Of a stretch of DNA of 64,000 nt, positions 22,327 to 34,551 are shown in pieces. The translations under genes were made by a program, and so were the position numbers. Source of the stretch: Triglochin maritima (Eukaryota > Streptophyta > Magnoliopsida > Alismatales > Juncaginaceae). Positions within the stretch are counted from its first letter, which is position 1. Each line of letters begins with the position of its first letter. Under the pieces are notes generated by a model. That model worked only from the letters and a program-made list of their open reading frames with translations, was not told where the DNA came from and searched no databases. The stretch is from positions 33,997,741-34,061,740 of the forward strand of contig OY821782.1 in NCBI GenBank assembly GCA_963682175.1, in the 5' to 3' direction.

Positions 22327-23680
22327 GTCACCGTCGCCATCTAGGTCCCGCAGAGGAATCCTCACCTGACTGTCTCTCAGTACAGGTTACCAACACCGCC
22401 GTCATCTAGGTCGCGCAGGTCACATCATAGCCATCAAGGCCAGCCAAAGGTATCCGTCGCCTGCAGGTCGGCCAATCGACTCATCCGGACCGAAGCCCCC
22501 AGGGTCATCCTTCTCCGTAGAGCCGTGCAACATCGTGCAATGGGATCCACAATCCCTCAGAGCTACTACTATAGTAAAAGTCAAGTAAATCTCCAAACTA
22601 CGCCACCGTCTATAAAACAGAAGTAGCACGTCCCAAACGTCCACACTCTTTCACTCGGCGGTCCCTGGGCAGACACGGTCAACGCACCCACCATCACCTC
22701 CCGGCTCGCGCATTAGGGGAGGACACAAGCTTCCGTGGACAGAGTTGACACTCCACAAGGACAAGGGTTTAGTAGTGGGCCCAAGGTCAAAACCCGACTA
22801 CGACTAAGTCAAAATCAATGCAACGGTCGAACAGCTCAGGGGTCCCGTTCGACCGAAAATATCATGGTGTTTCCTACATTCATCAAGTCACAATCGGTCG
22901 AACCAACATCCAAATGGTTGACCTAACATTTAGTGAAATTAAGATACCGGTCGGACGGAAGTTATGAGCGGTCGACCGTTTATATGGTCAACGCTCGGTA
23001 TAGACCAAAATAACAAGGCAACGGTCGAACAGTTCAGGGGCCCCGTTAGACCGAAAATATCAGGAACTCTCCAACCCAACAAATATGCTCATCCGGTCGA
23101 CCGCCGCAAGGCATCGTTCGACCGGTACTACGTAAACACGGAGAATTATACTAAGACCGGTCGACCGTTAGCCGGCAACTACATGACCTTGCCAAGTACA
23201 ACTTGTTGCCCCTCGTCGCGGGCGAGGTCTCCGACCCCCGGTGATGAGCAAAACCTCACACACACATGTGAGCAAGCTAATGCATGAACTTGGCATACCT
23301 TCTTAGGTTGCCAGAGATTCACTGGAGTTCCGCTCGTCCCGACAGCCGTCCGCACAACCAAACTCCTTCGACAACAACTGCGTTGGCCACCCCCATGCGC
23401 CTACTATGCGCCGGCTCAGCTCGCCGGCAACCTCTACATCAGCAGCCCCTTCAGAGAAAAGAGAGTGAGAGATGATAGTGGGAGAGGAGAGCGATTGAGT
23501 TGAGAGAGAAGTGAGTGAGTGAGTGAGAGAGAGAGAGAGAGAGATCATTTCTCCTCTTAAGCCCATCACCCCATGCCCAACATGGCCTCCAACACCATTA
23601 CATCACCTTACCTCCCCCATACTCAGCCATCACGTCTCCTCCTTCCCCCATGCATATATGTCAGCTTGTGTGTATGACCG
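22327..23680. other. GC-richer unclassified DNA with GGTCGACC motifs
   Basis: Clearly less AT-rich than its surroundings. From 22760 to 23170 it holds repeated gcggtcgaccgt-type palindromes and half-sites like those in the LTR U3 regions, so it may be part of a decayed LTR. A partial direct repeat lies at 22335-22430 (gtcgccatctaggtcccgca / cgtcatctaggtcgcgca). A (gtga)n(ga)n microsatellite occupies about 23506-23544. No ORF gives a recognisable domain. It may be the body of the CACTA element whose right end follows. Confidence 0.45.
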
Positions 23681-23684
23681 GCAT

Positions 23685-23883
23685 CTATATCCTGACGTCT
23701 ATAGACCTGGAGAATAACCGTCTGAGTATAGACGTCGGCTTCCGTGGGTATTCAAACAATCGACGTCTATAGGACCCTATAGACGTCGGTTGTTGTATTG
23801 GCTGACGTCTATACCCATAGACGTCGACTATTAAAACAACCGACGTCCTTTGGGCGACAAGTATAGACTATTTTGCACAAGTG
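23685..23883. mobile_element. Right end of a CACTA (En/Spm) element
   Basis: Six or more subterminal repeats of 'gacgtctatag' and 'ctatagacgtcgg' in both orientations lead into a terminus ctattttgcacaagtg (23868-23883). Its complement, CACTTGTGCAAAATAG, is one base from a CACTA-type end. Subterminal arrays of this kind are typical of CACTA transposons. The left end was not found. Confidence 0.6.
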
Positions 23884-24029
23884 CAAACCCAAGCAAACCC
23901 TGATTAGAATCCTAAACAAGTTTGGATATAACACCTTGTACCATAATTCAAAGGGACGTATTTAACAATTAAGATGAAGTCATTTTGGTTAGAAATTAAT
24001 CAAACCAAACTTGTTAATTGAGGATCCCT

Positions 24030-24033
<4 letters not shown>

Positions 24034-24080
<47 letters not shown>
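24034..24080. repeat. (TA)n microsatellite, left
   Basis: An uninterrupted TA dinucleotide tract directly abuts the MULE left end. A matching (TA)n tract lies at the other end (about 28929-28968). Confidence 0.95.
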
Positions 24081-24083
<3 letters not shown>

Positions 24084-24829
24084 AAGGATAGAATGAGCCC
24101 TGAGCTTATTTTGTTTAACTGAGCTCCTCAAGATATAACCATTCATCTCAATCTAAATGGTTGTGAGTCTTTTACTTTAAGTGAGGGTAGTAAAGTAAAT
24201 TTGGGAGTCTTCCCAATCATCCCTCATCTCTTTATTCCATGAGACCCAAATCTCTCTCACTATTCCTCTTTCCAATTTTGTCATCCCTTTCTCCTCACCA
24301 TCCAAACCCTCCACGTTTATTTCCATCCCCATCGACCTCACCTCCCAAACGTCTCCTCCTACGCCATCCACTACGCCGGAATCTTTGGGACCTCTTGGAT
24401 CTTAATATATTCGGTTAGTTGTTTGCGATGGTTTTAGTTTGGTTTGGTTTCAGTTTATTTTTGGGAACACATGATTTGATTTCGTGGATCTTTAATTTGG
24501 GAATGGTTTTGATGTTTTTTTGCGGTTTATTTGGGTTCTCGATTTTTTTGGGTAGAACATTGGTTTTTTATTCTGTTTTTTGGTTGGGAGAACATTGGTT
24601 GATTTGGATTGTTTAGTTTCGATCGATTGGTTTGTTATTGGATGTGCTGATTTTTTTTTAGTTTTTTAGTGGTGAAATAAACTTTTCATTCAGTTGAACT
24701 TCATTCAGTTGAACTATAATTTGACTTCAGAGGGCAAAAATCCAAGTTATGGAAATTGTAGTTCGAAATCCAACCTCTTGTATGTCCGCCTCAATACTAT
24801 CAAGCCTGCCGGAAAATGGGGTAAGTTAG

Positions 24830-25400
24830 TTTTTAATTAGTTTTGAAACCGTAATATCATATTGATAACTGTGATATTGACCTATTTAGTAAAAACGAAA
24901 TAATATTATGTTTGAAACCGGAATATCTCATTGGTAGCCGTAATATAGTGCAATTCTGTGGATTTGATATTGTAATATCGTTTCCAAAACATCAATTTCA
25001 TTTGGCACTTTTCAAATCTTTCTCAACAGAAATAAATGTGTACTATAGTAACATGTATCTATTTAGTTGAACAAAATTAAAATATGTTTGAAACCGTAAT
25101 ATCACATTGATAACTGTGATATTGACCTATTTAGTAAAAACAAAAATAATATTATGTTTGAAACCAGAATATCTCATTGGTAGCCGTAATATAGTGCAAT
25201 TCTGTGGATTTGACATTGTAATATTGTAATATCGTTTCCCAAACATCAATTTCATTTAGCTCTTTTCAAATCCTTTTCAACAGAAATAAATGTGTACTAC
25301 AGTAACATGTATCTATTTAGTTGAAACGAAATTAATATTATCTTTGAAACCGTAATATCACATTGGTAGCTGTAAAATAGTCCAATTATGTGCAACAATA
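24830..25400. repeat. 'gaaaccgtaatatcacattg' repeat array, left
   Basis: Three diverged ~230-bp units, each containing 'tgtttgaaaccgtaatatca', 'tagccgtaatatagtgcaat' and 'cagaaataaatgtgtacta', follow one another. The short core accgtaatat is shared with the array at 26190-27380. Confidence 0.75.
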
Positions 25401-25434
25401 ATACTGTACAACTAATTGTGCAACAATTTAGGAT

Positions 25435-25765
25435 AATTTGGACAACCAGAATGTGGAGCATGCCAAAGAGTTTTATTTAATACCCGACGTTAAAAGTGAG
25501 TTGAAACCAACATTTGAGAAGAAGTTCTACTCAATAGAAGAAGCTTACAACTATTATAAGAATTATGCAAATGCAGGAGGATTTTTTTAGAAACAAAAAA
25601 TGCAGTTAAAGAAATCCATGAGGGTGATAAGCAAAAATCCAGAACATGTCAAAGGGAAATACTAGTTCATCAGCCAGATAAAGAAAAAACAAAGGGAGCG
25701 ACAAAGGTGGAAGACCGAAATTGAGTAGTAATCACACTCAATCAGATCTTGAGAAAAAACAAGCA
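25435..25765 (+). pseudogene. FAR1 DNA-binding domain fragment
   Basis: A short frame reads ELKPTFEKKFYSIEEAYNYY, then KNYANAGGFF and a stop, then KSRTCQREI further on. This follows the opening of the FAR1/WRKY-GCM1 zinc-binding domain seen in MULE transposases (the 'eeAy.fY..YA...GF' pattern). The catalytic core and SWIM finger were not found, so this is a transposase remnant. It differs from the FAR1 gene at 3149-6115. Confidence 0.6.
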
Positions 25766-26189
25766 AAAGTCATTGACAATGTAAAACCTACATGCAATAT
25801 TCGGACCACGACTCAAGAACATGTCCTACTAGGAAGGATAAGAAAACGTGAGTAATTGATGTTCTTTGTCAAAATACATTATACTTGATAATTGTCTTAT
25901 GCCGTCTTTGAAATTTTGCAGGGTTACACCTAAAGATACAAGTAAATGACAGGAATAAACTTGCAAAGAAGATTAATATACGTGGACAAGATAATACATG
26001 TAAAGAAGAATACAAAACTATTACAAGCTCCTACAAGAATACACATCATTTTTTTTTATTTTTGATATACATACTCTAGTAAAACTAATATGATTTTTTA
26101 TAGAAACATTCTATATAGTTTTATTTTTGTTGAATATGTTAGGCTTTGTCCAACACAATGGTGAATGAGTACAAGTTATGTAACTTGTA

Positions 26190-27380
26190 TCACTGTTTCT
26201 ATTAACAGTAATATTACGTTAACAACCGTAATATCAACATGATGCTGTAATATTATTTTTTTAAACTTAAGCTAAAAATAATACAACGTTCACAAACGTA
26301 ATATCAAGATGTTGTAATATTAATTTGTTAGACGTAAGATAAAATTATTTTTAGTAAGGTCAAATTAAAAAAAAAATGGATGCCTAATAATGTGTAAAAT
26401 GTATTGTTGTTCGTGATATAATGTGAGGTTTACAAACATTTCAAAAAAAGTGATGGAAGAGTATAACATGTGTTAAAAAATCGTTGATCGTATTAACAGT
26501 AATATTACGTTCGCAACCGTAATATCATGTTGTTATATTAATATGTTGTCTTTAGTTGTAATATAATGTCATGTTGTATACTACCGTTGCACAAGTAAAG
26601 ATGGATGAATAAGTCGTGTAAAAAAAGATCGTTGATCGTATAAAAATAAATAATTCGTTGGAAACCTTAATATAATATTGTTGTAATAATATATTATCTT
26701 TAGCAATATTATAATGTCAAGTTGTTTAATAATGTTGCGCAAAAAGAGATGGATGACTAACTCATGTTTAAATAAAATCGTGATCCTATAAAAATCAATA
26801 TATCATTCGAAGCCGTAATAAAAAAAATCTTCTAATAATATGTCGTCCTTAGCCGTAATATAACTTATGATTATTTAGCAATGTTTTGTAAATAGTGATG
26901 GATGTCTTAATCATTTGTTTCAAAAAATGTAGTTCGTATAAACATTAATATTACATTCAGAACCGTAATATAATGTTATTGTGCTAAAATGTCATTCGTA
27001 TTATATTTAATATTATGTTCACAACTGTAATTTAACGTGGTTGTCGTAATATTATTTTGTTAGTCGTAATATAATGAAATTATTATTACTACCTTCCCAT
27101 AAAAAATGATGGATGACTGCAACATGTGTAACATGTATCGTTGTTCGTATAAAAATTAATATTACGCTCACAACCGTTATATAATATTGTTGTAGTAATA
27201 TGATGTTGTTAGCCTTAGTATAATATAATTTTGTTTATTAATGTTTCACAAATAGTGATGGATGACCGCATTATGTGTAATAAATTTCATTGTTCGTATA
27301 AAAATTAATATTATATTGACAACCGTAATATAATGTTGTTGCCGTAATATGATGGTGTTAGCCGTCATATAATGTAATTA
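26190..27380. repeat. 'accgtaatat' repeat array, right
   Basis: About 9 diverged units of ~120-130 bp, each with 'gttcgtataaaaattaatat', 'acaaccgtaatataatgttg' and 'agtgatggatga', run head to tail. No stable ORF crosses them. They are the same repeat family as 24830-25400. Confidence 0.8.
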
Positions 27381-28499
27381 TTTTTATAAATGTTCCTGAA
27401 ATATCAAGAATTTAGTTTCAATCTATTCATATAACATGCCAAAAAATAATTTATTGAATGTAGAACATGAAATTGATAAAAAGAATCTGGTTTCAAGTAG
27501 TCATATAAACATGCACACACACATATATACACACAAATTTTGGAAACTAATCACTAAAGTCCCAATTTGAGACGTTATTTTTTACAAATCAAACTTGATT
27601 TAACACTTAGTACGAAGACAAAGTTGATAGATAATGAGTTGACCACACTACTAATTAGGTGGATGATCATTCACTTAGAATCCATTGACGAGATCAGCCC
27701 AGCCGAATTTCTTCCTCAACGATGTTGTCAATGCAATTGTGTCCAAACCATCCCCCACCACTGCGATCTGATTGGTGTCGTCTCCTTCCAACTTGACTTT
27801 TGTCATACCTGAACAACATAAGAACACCACATTGCTAGTGATATTATTACGCCAAACATGATTGAATTATACAACCACTACCAAAAGATAAACAAAGCTA
27901 ACTGACACTATGATGGTAAAACTATCCTGTAACAATAGAAGGGAACCCAACAGAGCAAACAACATTAATTAGTGATTAGTAAGTTTGCTATATATTTTAT
28001 CAAAAAACGTTATAAGTTAGTAGTAACTAAATTTGGACTGACATTGTAGTGCCATGTGAAGTGCTGTCTTTGAATTGGCATCATGCACCTTGGAAACCTT
28101 ATATAAAGTAAGTATTAATTCAAACAGTATATATCAACCAACGTCCAGCCATAGTGATCCAAATTTCTTAAAAGTTATCTTCAAGGAATCTAGCTTCAAG
28201 GTTAGAAATATTCAAGACAAACCAAACATATAAAAACCCAAAATTCCAGTTTCCATCGAACTCCAAAAGCACTTTTGCAGCTTAATTGGTCCTCATTCCA
28301 CGTTCACTTCCTCAATACAACACTAACGTTAACAAAATTCTGACTAACCGTCTGTCGGCCTTGCTAGAGATCGAGAAGCAAACCGGCATCTCCATCGTAG
28401 ATCAAACTCCAGGCCCTAAACAAGTCCTCATCCAACTTCACACAAAACGACGATTTCTTAGAACAAACGAGGAGGGAAGAGAATATTCGGGGAAGGGAA

Positions 28500-28767
28500 C
28501 TAGACCTTGTCAGCGAGCTTGGGGTCGATCTGGGAAGCGGAGGCGACGATGGAGTTGCGGAGCCTCTTGAGATCGAAGTCGATGGCACGTTGGTGGAGGG
28601 CCTGCTCCTCGTTCCAGGCGCGGGAGAGGAAGGCGGAGGCCACATCGTGGAGCTCGCATCCGATGGGACCTGACGCCCCTCCTGGCAGCTTTGATGCCCC
28701 GGAACTCGGGGAGGCCGTTGCGGCAGGAGCATGGCTATTGAGGGAGGCGGAGGGCGTGGAGAGGTGA
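28500..28767 (-). pseudogene. Captured GC-rich exon, resembles TMEM120/TMPIT N-terminus
   Basis: On the minus strand one frame reads GCELHDVASAFLSRAWNEEQ, then ALHQRAIDFDLKRLRNSIVA, then SQIDPKLADK, then valine and TAG at 28502-28500. This heptad-like pattern (ELxDxA..L, RxEEQxLxQRAxxxDxxIxRLR, LDxKLAxK) resembles the N-terminal coiled coil of plant TMEM120/TMPIT membrane proteins, from memory. The last codons read AAG then GTCTAG, so the AAG|GT could be the original exon end and splice donor. The segment is far more GC-rich than the surrounding MULE and lies about 130 bp from its right TIR, as expected for Pack-MULE capture. A longer ORF in another frame is Pro/Ser-rich and less credible. 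Confidence 0.5.
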
Positions 28768-28924
28768 AACGTGAGTTTGGTTTGAGAAGATTAGTATTAA
28801 TTTGAGTTCTAATTTTACCAGTTTTGTGAGTAAACATAAGAAGATCTAACGTCCACCTTTGAATTTGATTTGGATGGTGGATGTTTAAGGAATTCATTTA
28901 AGCTAAATAAGCACAAGACTCATT

Positions 28925-28925
<1 letters not shown>

Positions 28926-28968
<43 letters not shown>
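28926..28968. repeat. (TA)n microsatellite, right
   Basis: A TA dinucleotide tract abuts the MULE right end. Together with the left tract it suggests insertion into, or duplication of, a TA microsatellite. Confidence 0.95.
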
Positions 28969-28970
<2 letters not shown>

Positions 28971-31590
28971 CTTCCGTGTGAAGTCTAGACATGACTAATT
29001 TCCATGAGTTGAGATGTGTTATCTAAACGACAATGGCAACATACATGTATAATAAATTCAAGCTTTATCCAGACTTAAGTCTTGCTGAAGATCAACAATG
29101 AACTCTCTAGCTCAAGTCAAGTTGATGATCAAATTCAAGTATTGAAGAAGTTAATTAGAGTTGCAATTCAGGCTCACGAAGAATTGAAATCTAGTTTGGG
29201 GTTTAAATTTGACCAATTAACTCGTCTTAGGTGGGAATCTCTATACGTGTGTGTGTGTATGGATGAAGTAAAAAGAAAGTTAATTATATGAACCTTTTAC
29301 TTTGCTACATCAAAAACACTATTTCTTCTTTGAAGTAGTGTCTCGTTTTTTTGGTGTGACGATGTTGATGTGTGTCTGAAATAACCTTAGATTACAAGTT
29401 TTAGGGCGATGTAAGATTCTAGAGATCTAAGCTTCTATTGGTTTTGAAAGTAAAACTCAGACTTCGTCATCGTCGATTGATCATGCATTTGACGAAATAT
29501 TTTTCTAGAATAATCATCCACTAAACACAACAAACAATTTTCTGTATTTTTTTTTTAAATGCCCGACTTCTTTAATTAACAAGTCATGATCTTGCCCATT
29601 CTAGTGGAGAGAAACAGATATCCGTAGCAACCGACTTCTTCTTTATTTGATATTAAGGACTGAATTAGCAAACACAAAGAAAATGTCACTATCAACTTGT
29701 CACGTTAATTTTTTTTAAAACAACGTTATTTTTTCTTCCAGCAACTAAACTAAAGCAGGAAATAAAATAATATGAAAAGTAATATTAGAAAAGAACATTG
29801 GGATATAAGAGCTCTTCCAATTACATGCACAATTATATAATTACATTTGAAAATAAATATTCTCCAACATAACTCGAGGCACCACATCTTACCTTAATAG
29901 TTAAGATTAACACCACTTATAAAAGAAAGATATATATTTCAAATGTTAGTCGCTAATTTTCCTTAAAAACCGTACAAAAAACTCAATGTTTTAAGTCGCG
30001 TAGACGAGTTTTGTGCATTTAACAATATAGGTTGCGTTTGGATGTCCTGTAACGACTCAAATTTTTGAAAAAAAAAAACGATTTTTATGTGGTTTTTGAT
30101 GGTTCGCTTTCAGACTCTTTGGATGTGAAAATTGTTTTTTTAGTTTTTCGATATCTAATCATGACGAGAAGACGCCTTAGTTATTTCCTTCGTGTTATAA
30201 ATTTTGATCTTCAATCGAGAAGAATAGACTAACAGTGGCTTAATCATACATATTTTGGAGAAATGGGTGGATTTCAGATTGGTGCTAAGGGAAAGTTAGT
30301 TTTTGGGTGGGTGGATTAATTTATAACAAGAGCATTCAATTAAATAATCTGATAAAGTCAGGATATAACAGTAAAAAAATCAAGTGGCAAAATACGTAAA
30401 CAACAAACCTTTTACATGGGTCCCACCTACAAACTCAAGAAGCTAATTTTCTCGGATTTTGAAACCCAGTGTTAAATGCTAAAAATTGGGCACAATATTT
30501 TTAGGAAAACGAGACCTGCCGATTATTTTTGAATGTCCAAAACCAAAAACTAGATTTTATCAAAAGTTGTATATATTTTTTAACCATCCAAACACACTCA
30601 TAAATATAATGCCCGCCACATTATATTTTGTTACTTTTTTTTGTAGTCGTTAGATTGCGTATCTTGAGCTCCACATTTACATCTTCATCCAAGTGCTTAT
30701 ATTTGATGTTGTAAAATTTCATTATGGTATTTTCTGAATGTTCTTTCATTTTTCTATTTTCCTATTTTTACGTCTTCACATGTACACAAGTCTTGTTAAA
30801 TTATTAGATGGTGACTTCATTTTTTGATCTCTAATTAATTTTGAGTAATTGTGATCGTTCTAAGTTCTCAACGAAGAAGAAGACAACATTAAAAATCGAA
30901 AGTTTGTTGACTAAATTTCGACCTTCTTACCTCCAATCCAAGTAGGGCCGTCTCGGGAATTTTCAAGGTCCTGTGCGAAAATCAACAACGATGCTCTTAA
31001 ATTTGAAAGCTTTTGTCCTCCTAGTTTAAATAATAAAAATTTCACTAACTTAGTGCAATAACACTGATTTTTTGTCATCCTAGTATTCTTTGAGGCAGAA
31101 TTATCAATGTTTATGTGCTATCTATGTGTTAGTACTAATTTTCTTTGCAACTCAATAAGCTCATGTACATTTTTTTGAGACTCCCTCAAAATGAGGTCCG
31201 GAACAGGAGCTCACCCTACTCCTGCTATGGGCCGAGCCTGCCTCCAAGGTTCTAAGTTGTAAACCATTAATAAGAGATATTTGTGTGATTCGTCGTGTCA
31301 CGTAATCCGGTTTTGTATTGCACTAATTTGTGGCACTTTAGGACCAATAATTTGTGGTCCTTTTCACATGCAGAAATCTAGTGGAAGTGTTTGTTGACTA
31401 CACGCAACAAAGTTATCACTTCACTATTGATTTGGACACTTGAGGTGTATGATGTCTCACAACACCCACTCCATTATTGAGATAATAAATGGGGAATAGT
31501 TAGATTCCATTTTGGTCGTGTGGTAGTCACGAGACAAACCAAACCCTAACTTAACCCAACCATAACTCTCCTACTAACCCTAGTTAAATT
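28969..31590. other. AT-rich intergenic DNA upstream of the metallothionein gene
   Basis: No gene is supported. The ORF at 29082-29291 has no recognisable domain. The MITE at 30030-30599 lies inside. The last few hundred bases should contain the metallothionein promoter, including ACGT-core sequences such as gtcacgtaat near 31298. Confidence 0.5.
30030..30599. mobile_element. MITE with TTTGGATG-type ends
   Basis: The 570-bp element has imperfect 15-bp terminal inverted repeats: left ggttgcgtttggatg, right the complement of gagtgtgtttggatg. It is flanked by ATA on both sides. There is no coding capacity. A 3-bp duplication would suit PIF/Harbinger, but the assignment to a superfamily is uncertain. 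Confidence 0.6.
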
Positions 31591-31596
31591 GAAGTT

Positions 31597-31604
31597 TATA
31601 AATA
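31597..31604 (+). promoter_or_regulatory. TATA box of the metallothionein gene
   Basis: The sequence tataaata lies 106 bp upstream of the ATG. This predicts transcription start near 31630 and a leader of about 80 nt. Confidence 0.8.
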
Positions 31605-31709
31605 AGCATCCCATTCTTCTTCTCTCCATCATCGTAAGTGATCAAAGCTTGCATTTCTTCTTCATCCAACAAAACCTTCGAGCTTTCTTTGTTTTCTTTG
31701 TTTATCATC

Positions 31710-32936
31710 ATGTCGAGCTGCGGTAACTGCGACTGCGCTGACAAGAGCCAGTGTGTGTAAGTACCCATGCTTGTTTTCTCTTTTTTGTGCATTTTTACCT
31801 GTAATTTAACTTAATTTATCATGTCATGTTAGCTTACATCTCTAATTTCAATTATTATGTGATAGTTAATCTTGGCATAAATATCTCTATCAATTTCAGA
31901 TCGATCTTTACCACATAAAACAACCATTATGTGTTTTTTGTTTTGATAATATAATAACTACCTACCATTCACTAATAATCAATCTATTAAATATTCAATC
32001 CTTTCTCAAACGATATACGCATAACAATAAATAACTACTATATATTATGTTATGTTGGAATTTAGCTAGTACTTACTAGTTGAATTATTATTTTTTGTTT
32101 TTCTATTAATATTTAATCTACATATATATTGCCATATTTTGTTACCAACATAATTTTCTTTGACTCTGTTGATCTTATATATAATTTACCGCAATATAAC
32201 AGGAAGAAGGGAAATAGTTATGGCATCGAAATCGTCGAGACGGAGAAGAGGTATGAATTCAGATATTTCTTGTTGACTTTTAAATGTTTACTTCAAGCAA
32301 TGCTTTAAAGTTTAAAAGGACTTTAATTTTCGTTATTTTTTTAATATTAATATTGGAGAAATAATCTTCCAAATCAATTATAAATAAATTAACTACGTGA
32401 TCGAACTTGCCCTTGATCAAAGCCTGGTGAAATGTCGACTGTGCTACTCTATTCAAATTTGATTATCACTCAGTGACTTACTTGGTGGTCGGATGCTATG
32501 TACTGTTAGTACTTCTGTTTGTCTTTATAGTACCACAAACTAATAAAAGAGCTAAATGATTGACGGAATTTCTAATGCCAAGATGATCGGACTAATTCTT
32601 CAACTACTTTGGATCTGGAATAAATACAATATAATAATCACTACTTTATTTGTCTATTTTTCAGACTTTTCAAATCTAGTTACAATTTGCCTAATTGTTT
32701 TATTTGGGTTTCCTAATGATTTTTTTTCTTTTTCTTTTTCGACACGAAGATTAAGTGCATTTACTCTCCCCTCTTAAATTTAAATAATAAAATTTTAACG
32801 GCCTTCGGAAACAAAATCTAATGATTTTTATTGTTGTTGCAGGTTCTATGAGACGGTCGAGTTGGGAGTCGAGGGAGACGGGAAGTGCAAATGCGGGCCC
32901 AACTGCACTTGCACCACCTGCACCTGCGGCCATTAA
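31710..32936 (+). CDS. MT3: Type 3 plant metallothionein (62 aa, three exons)
   Basis: Small cytosolic protein that binds Zn and Cu through cysteine thiolates; family roles are metal homeostasis and oxidative-stress protection, often in fruit and leaves. Exons: 31710-31756, 32203-32250 and 32843-32936, with introns of 446 and 592 bp, GT-AG junctions (gtaagt and gtatga donors) and an unbroken frame. The N-terminal domain starts MSSCGNCDCADKSQC (four Cys). A Cys-free spacer of about 35 residues follows (GNSYGIEIVETEKRFYETVE). The C-terminal domain CKCGPNCTCTTCTCGH has six Cys in the C-x-C-x3-C-x-C-x2-C-x-C pattern. The 4 + 6 Cys layout and length fit type 3. A polyadenylation-like aataaa is at 33010-33015. 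The gene looks intact although surrounded by transposons. Confidence 0.96.
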
Positions 32937-33301
32937 AAAACACCAGTATAGTTGAAGGTCTTCTTATATATGGTTATGGAGGAATAAGAATTATGGTTAT
33001 GTTTGTGGAAATAAATGTAGCTTTGCTTATCATATATAACCTAATGTTGTGTTGCTATAATGGTTGTGATGTGTATGTCTGCTGTGTCCTCTAAACTTTG
33101 GTGTAGTATTGTGTTCTCTATTAATGGATGTCTATTAGTCTAATTTTGTGGTGTTTGTTTGTTTTTTCTTTTATTTGATACCTACAAACTTTTGATTCTA
33201 CCCTAGAAGGATAGAGTATATATAGTTTCTTTAAAGTAGTAAGGTGGGACCAAATTCTTTCTTAAGATCGAGGCAGTTTTAGTATGATTTTAAATCATAT
33301 T

Positions 33302-33335
33302 CACTGTAAGAAAAAAAAGCTATTGCCGACGGTCT
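33302..33335 (+). mobile_element. CACTA-like left terminus fragment
   Basis: The sequence cactgtaagaaaaaaaagct followed by attgccgacggtc resembles a CACTA family end with its subterminal 'attgccgacgg' motif, also seen at 47750. No matching right end was found nearby, so only a fragment is called. Confidence 0.4.
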
Positions 33336-34551
33336 ACATCAAATATTTGATTCATAATTGATTTAGTAGGTGACACTGATAGACAAAAGTGTGTTCAATA
33401 CCATCAATAACTCACACACATATTCCTCTTATAACAAGTAATTATTCTAAAAATAGTATTGTTAGAAATAATTAGTTTTGTGATTCACATGCAAAGTAAA
33501 ACCAACCACGTACACTTCAAAACCATACCTACATATGCTAGAGGATTTTGACGAAGTAGTAATCTTTTGAGTGAGTTCGAGAAGGAATGCAATGCTGTTG
33601 GCAAACAATATGGATGAACGTTATATCATGAATCAATTGCGAAGATAATTTTGGAAAATCAAACTACGGATTGCAATGGACTGATTCATTAGTACATGTA
33701 TACAATAAACTGATGTTTACTGTTGAGTATGGAAAATTTCATATTCCAATTACCCGAAGATTTTACTCATTAGAGAGAAAATCATTTTTAGGATGATTTT
33801 TGTAGAGTTTGCCTTGTATTGTTCAAGTAGTAGGCCTAATTCGTTTAAGGGCTGTGGTCCATGGGATTGGACCAAAATCCTTGCCTTTTGATATTATGCG
33901 TTAATCCAAAGTTTATTAGATTTAATAATTACAATTCAAAAGCGAAAATCATTTTTAGGAAGAATTTATTTTGTGTGCATAAATAATTAAAAACTAATAA
34001 TGAACAATGCTTCAGCTTTGTTAATTGGAAGGTTAAACACCATTGCCGAAACGAAGTTCTTGGAGTATATACAAGATAAACTCTATTTGAGAGAATGAAT
34101 AAAAAAGACCATATCTTTAATCAAAATACCGAACAACCTCAACATAGAAGGAGCTTTTATTCCTTGCGAAAACAAAAATGTCTATACCACATTGATTTTT
34201 CGAAAAAGCGAAGAATTTTGAATTATTTCGGTCAAACCCGACCCCTGCTGCCCAACTTGGATTCTTCAAAATTCTAAAACTGAACTTGACCTAAATTTAG
34301 AAAAGAAAACCTAATTATTTCGGTTTGGGTTGATTTTTGGTTTAACCTAACCTCATGTGGTGCACCCATAAAATTAGCCACCTCACTCGAATTCTAGATG
34401 CGAAGGATACGAAAATTGAATGACTTAGTTCGTGGATGATTGTGTTGTAATTCTTGATTGGTGAAGAACATGGAAGACAATATTTTTCTTAATTAGTTGT
34501 GATGAAACTGATGATGGTCAAACCACCTAGAAAATTTAGGAGACCTTAAGG

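Larger units (their letters stand above)
24081..28925. mobile_element. MULE-like element inserted at a (TA)n tract
   Basis: The left end (atagaatgagccctgagctt, from about 24089) and the inverse of the right end (28895-28927; atagaatgagtcttgtgctt) match at roughly 28 of 33 positions. Both ends touch (TA)n. Inside are a FAR1-domain fragment, two arrays of 'accgtaatat' repeats and a GC-rich captured exon near the right end. A FAR1 fragment plus TIRs suggests a MULE. No intact transposase remains. Confidence 0.65.

Noticed and set aside
28364..28897. 177-residue Pro/Ser-rich minus-strand ORF
   Set aside because: It overlaps the captured exon in another frame. The alternative frame gives a credible coiled-coil sequence and a splice-donor-like end.
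31580..31792. 70-residue minus-strand ORF over the metallothionein first exon
   Set aside because: It is antisense to the metallothionein leader and exon 1, with no domain.
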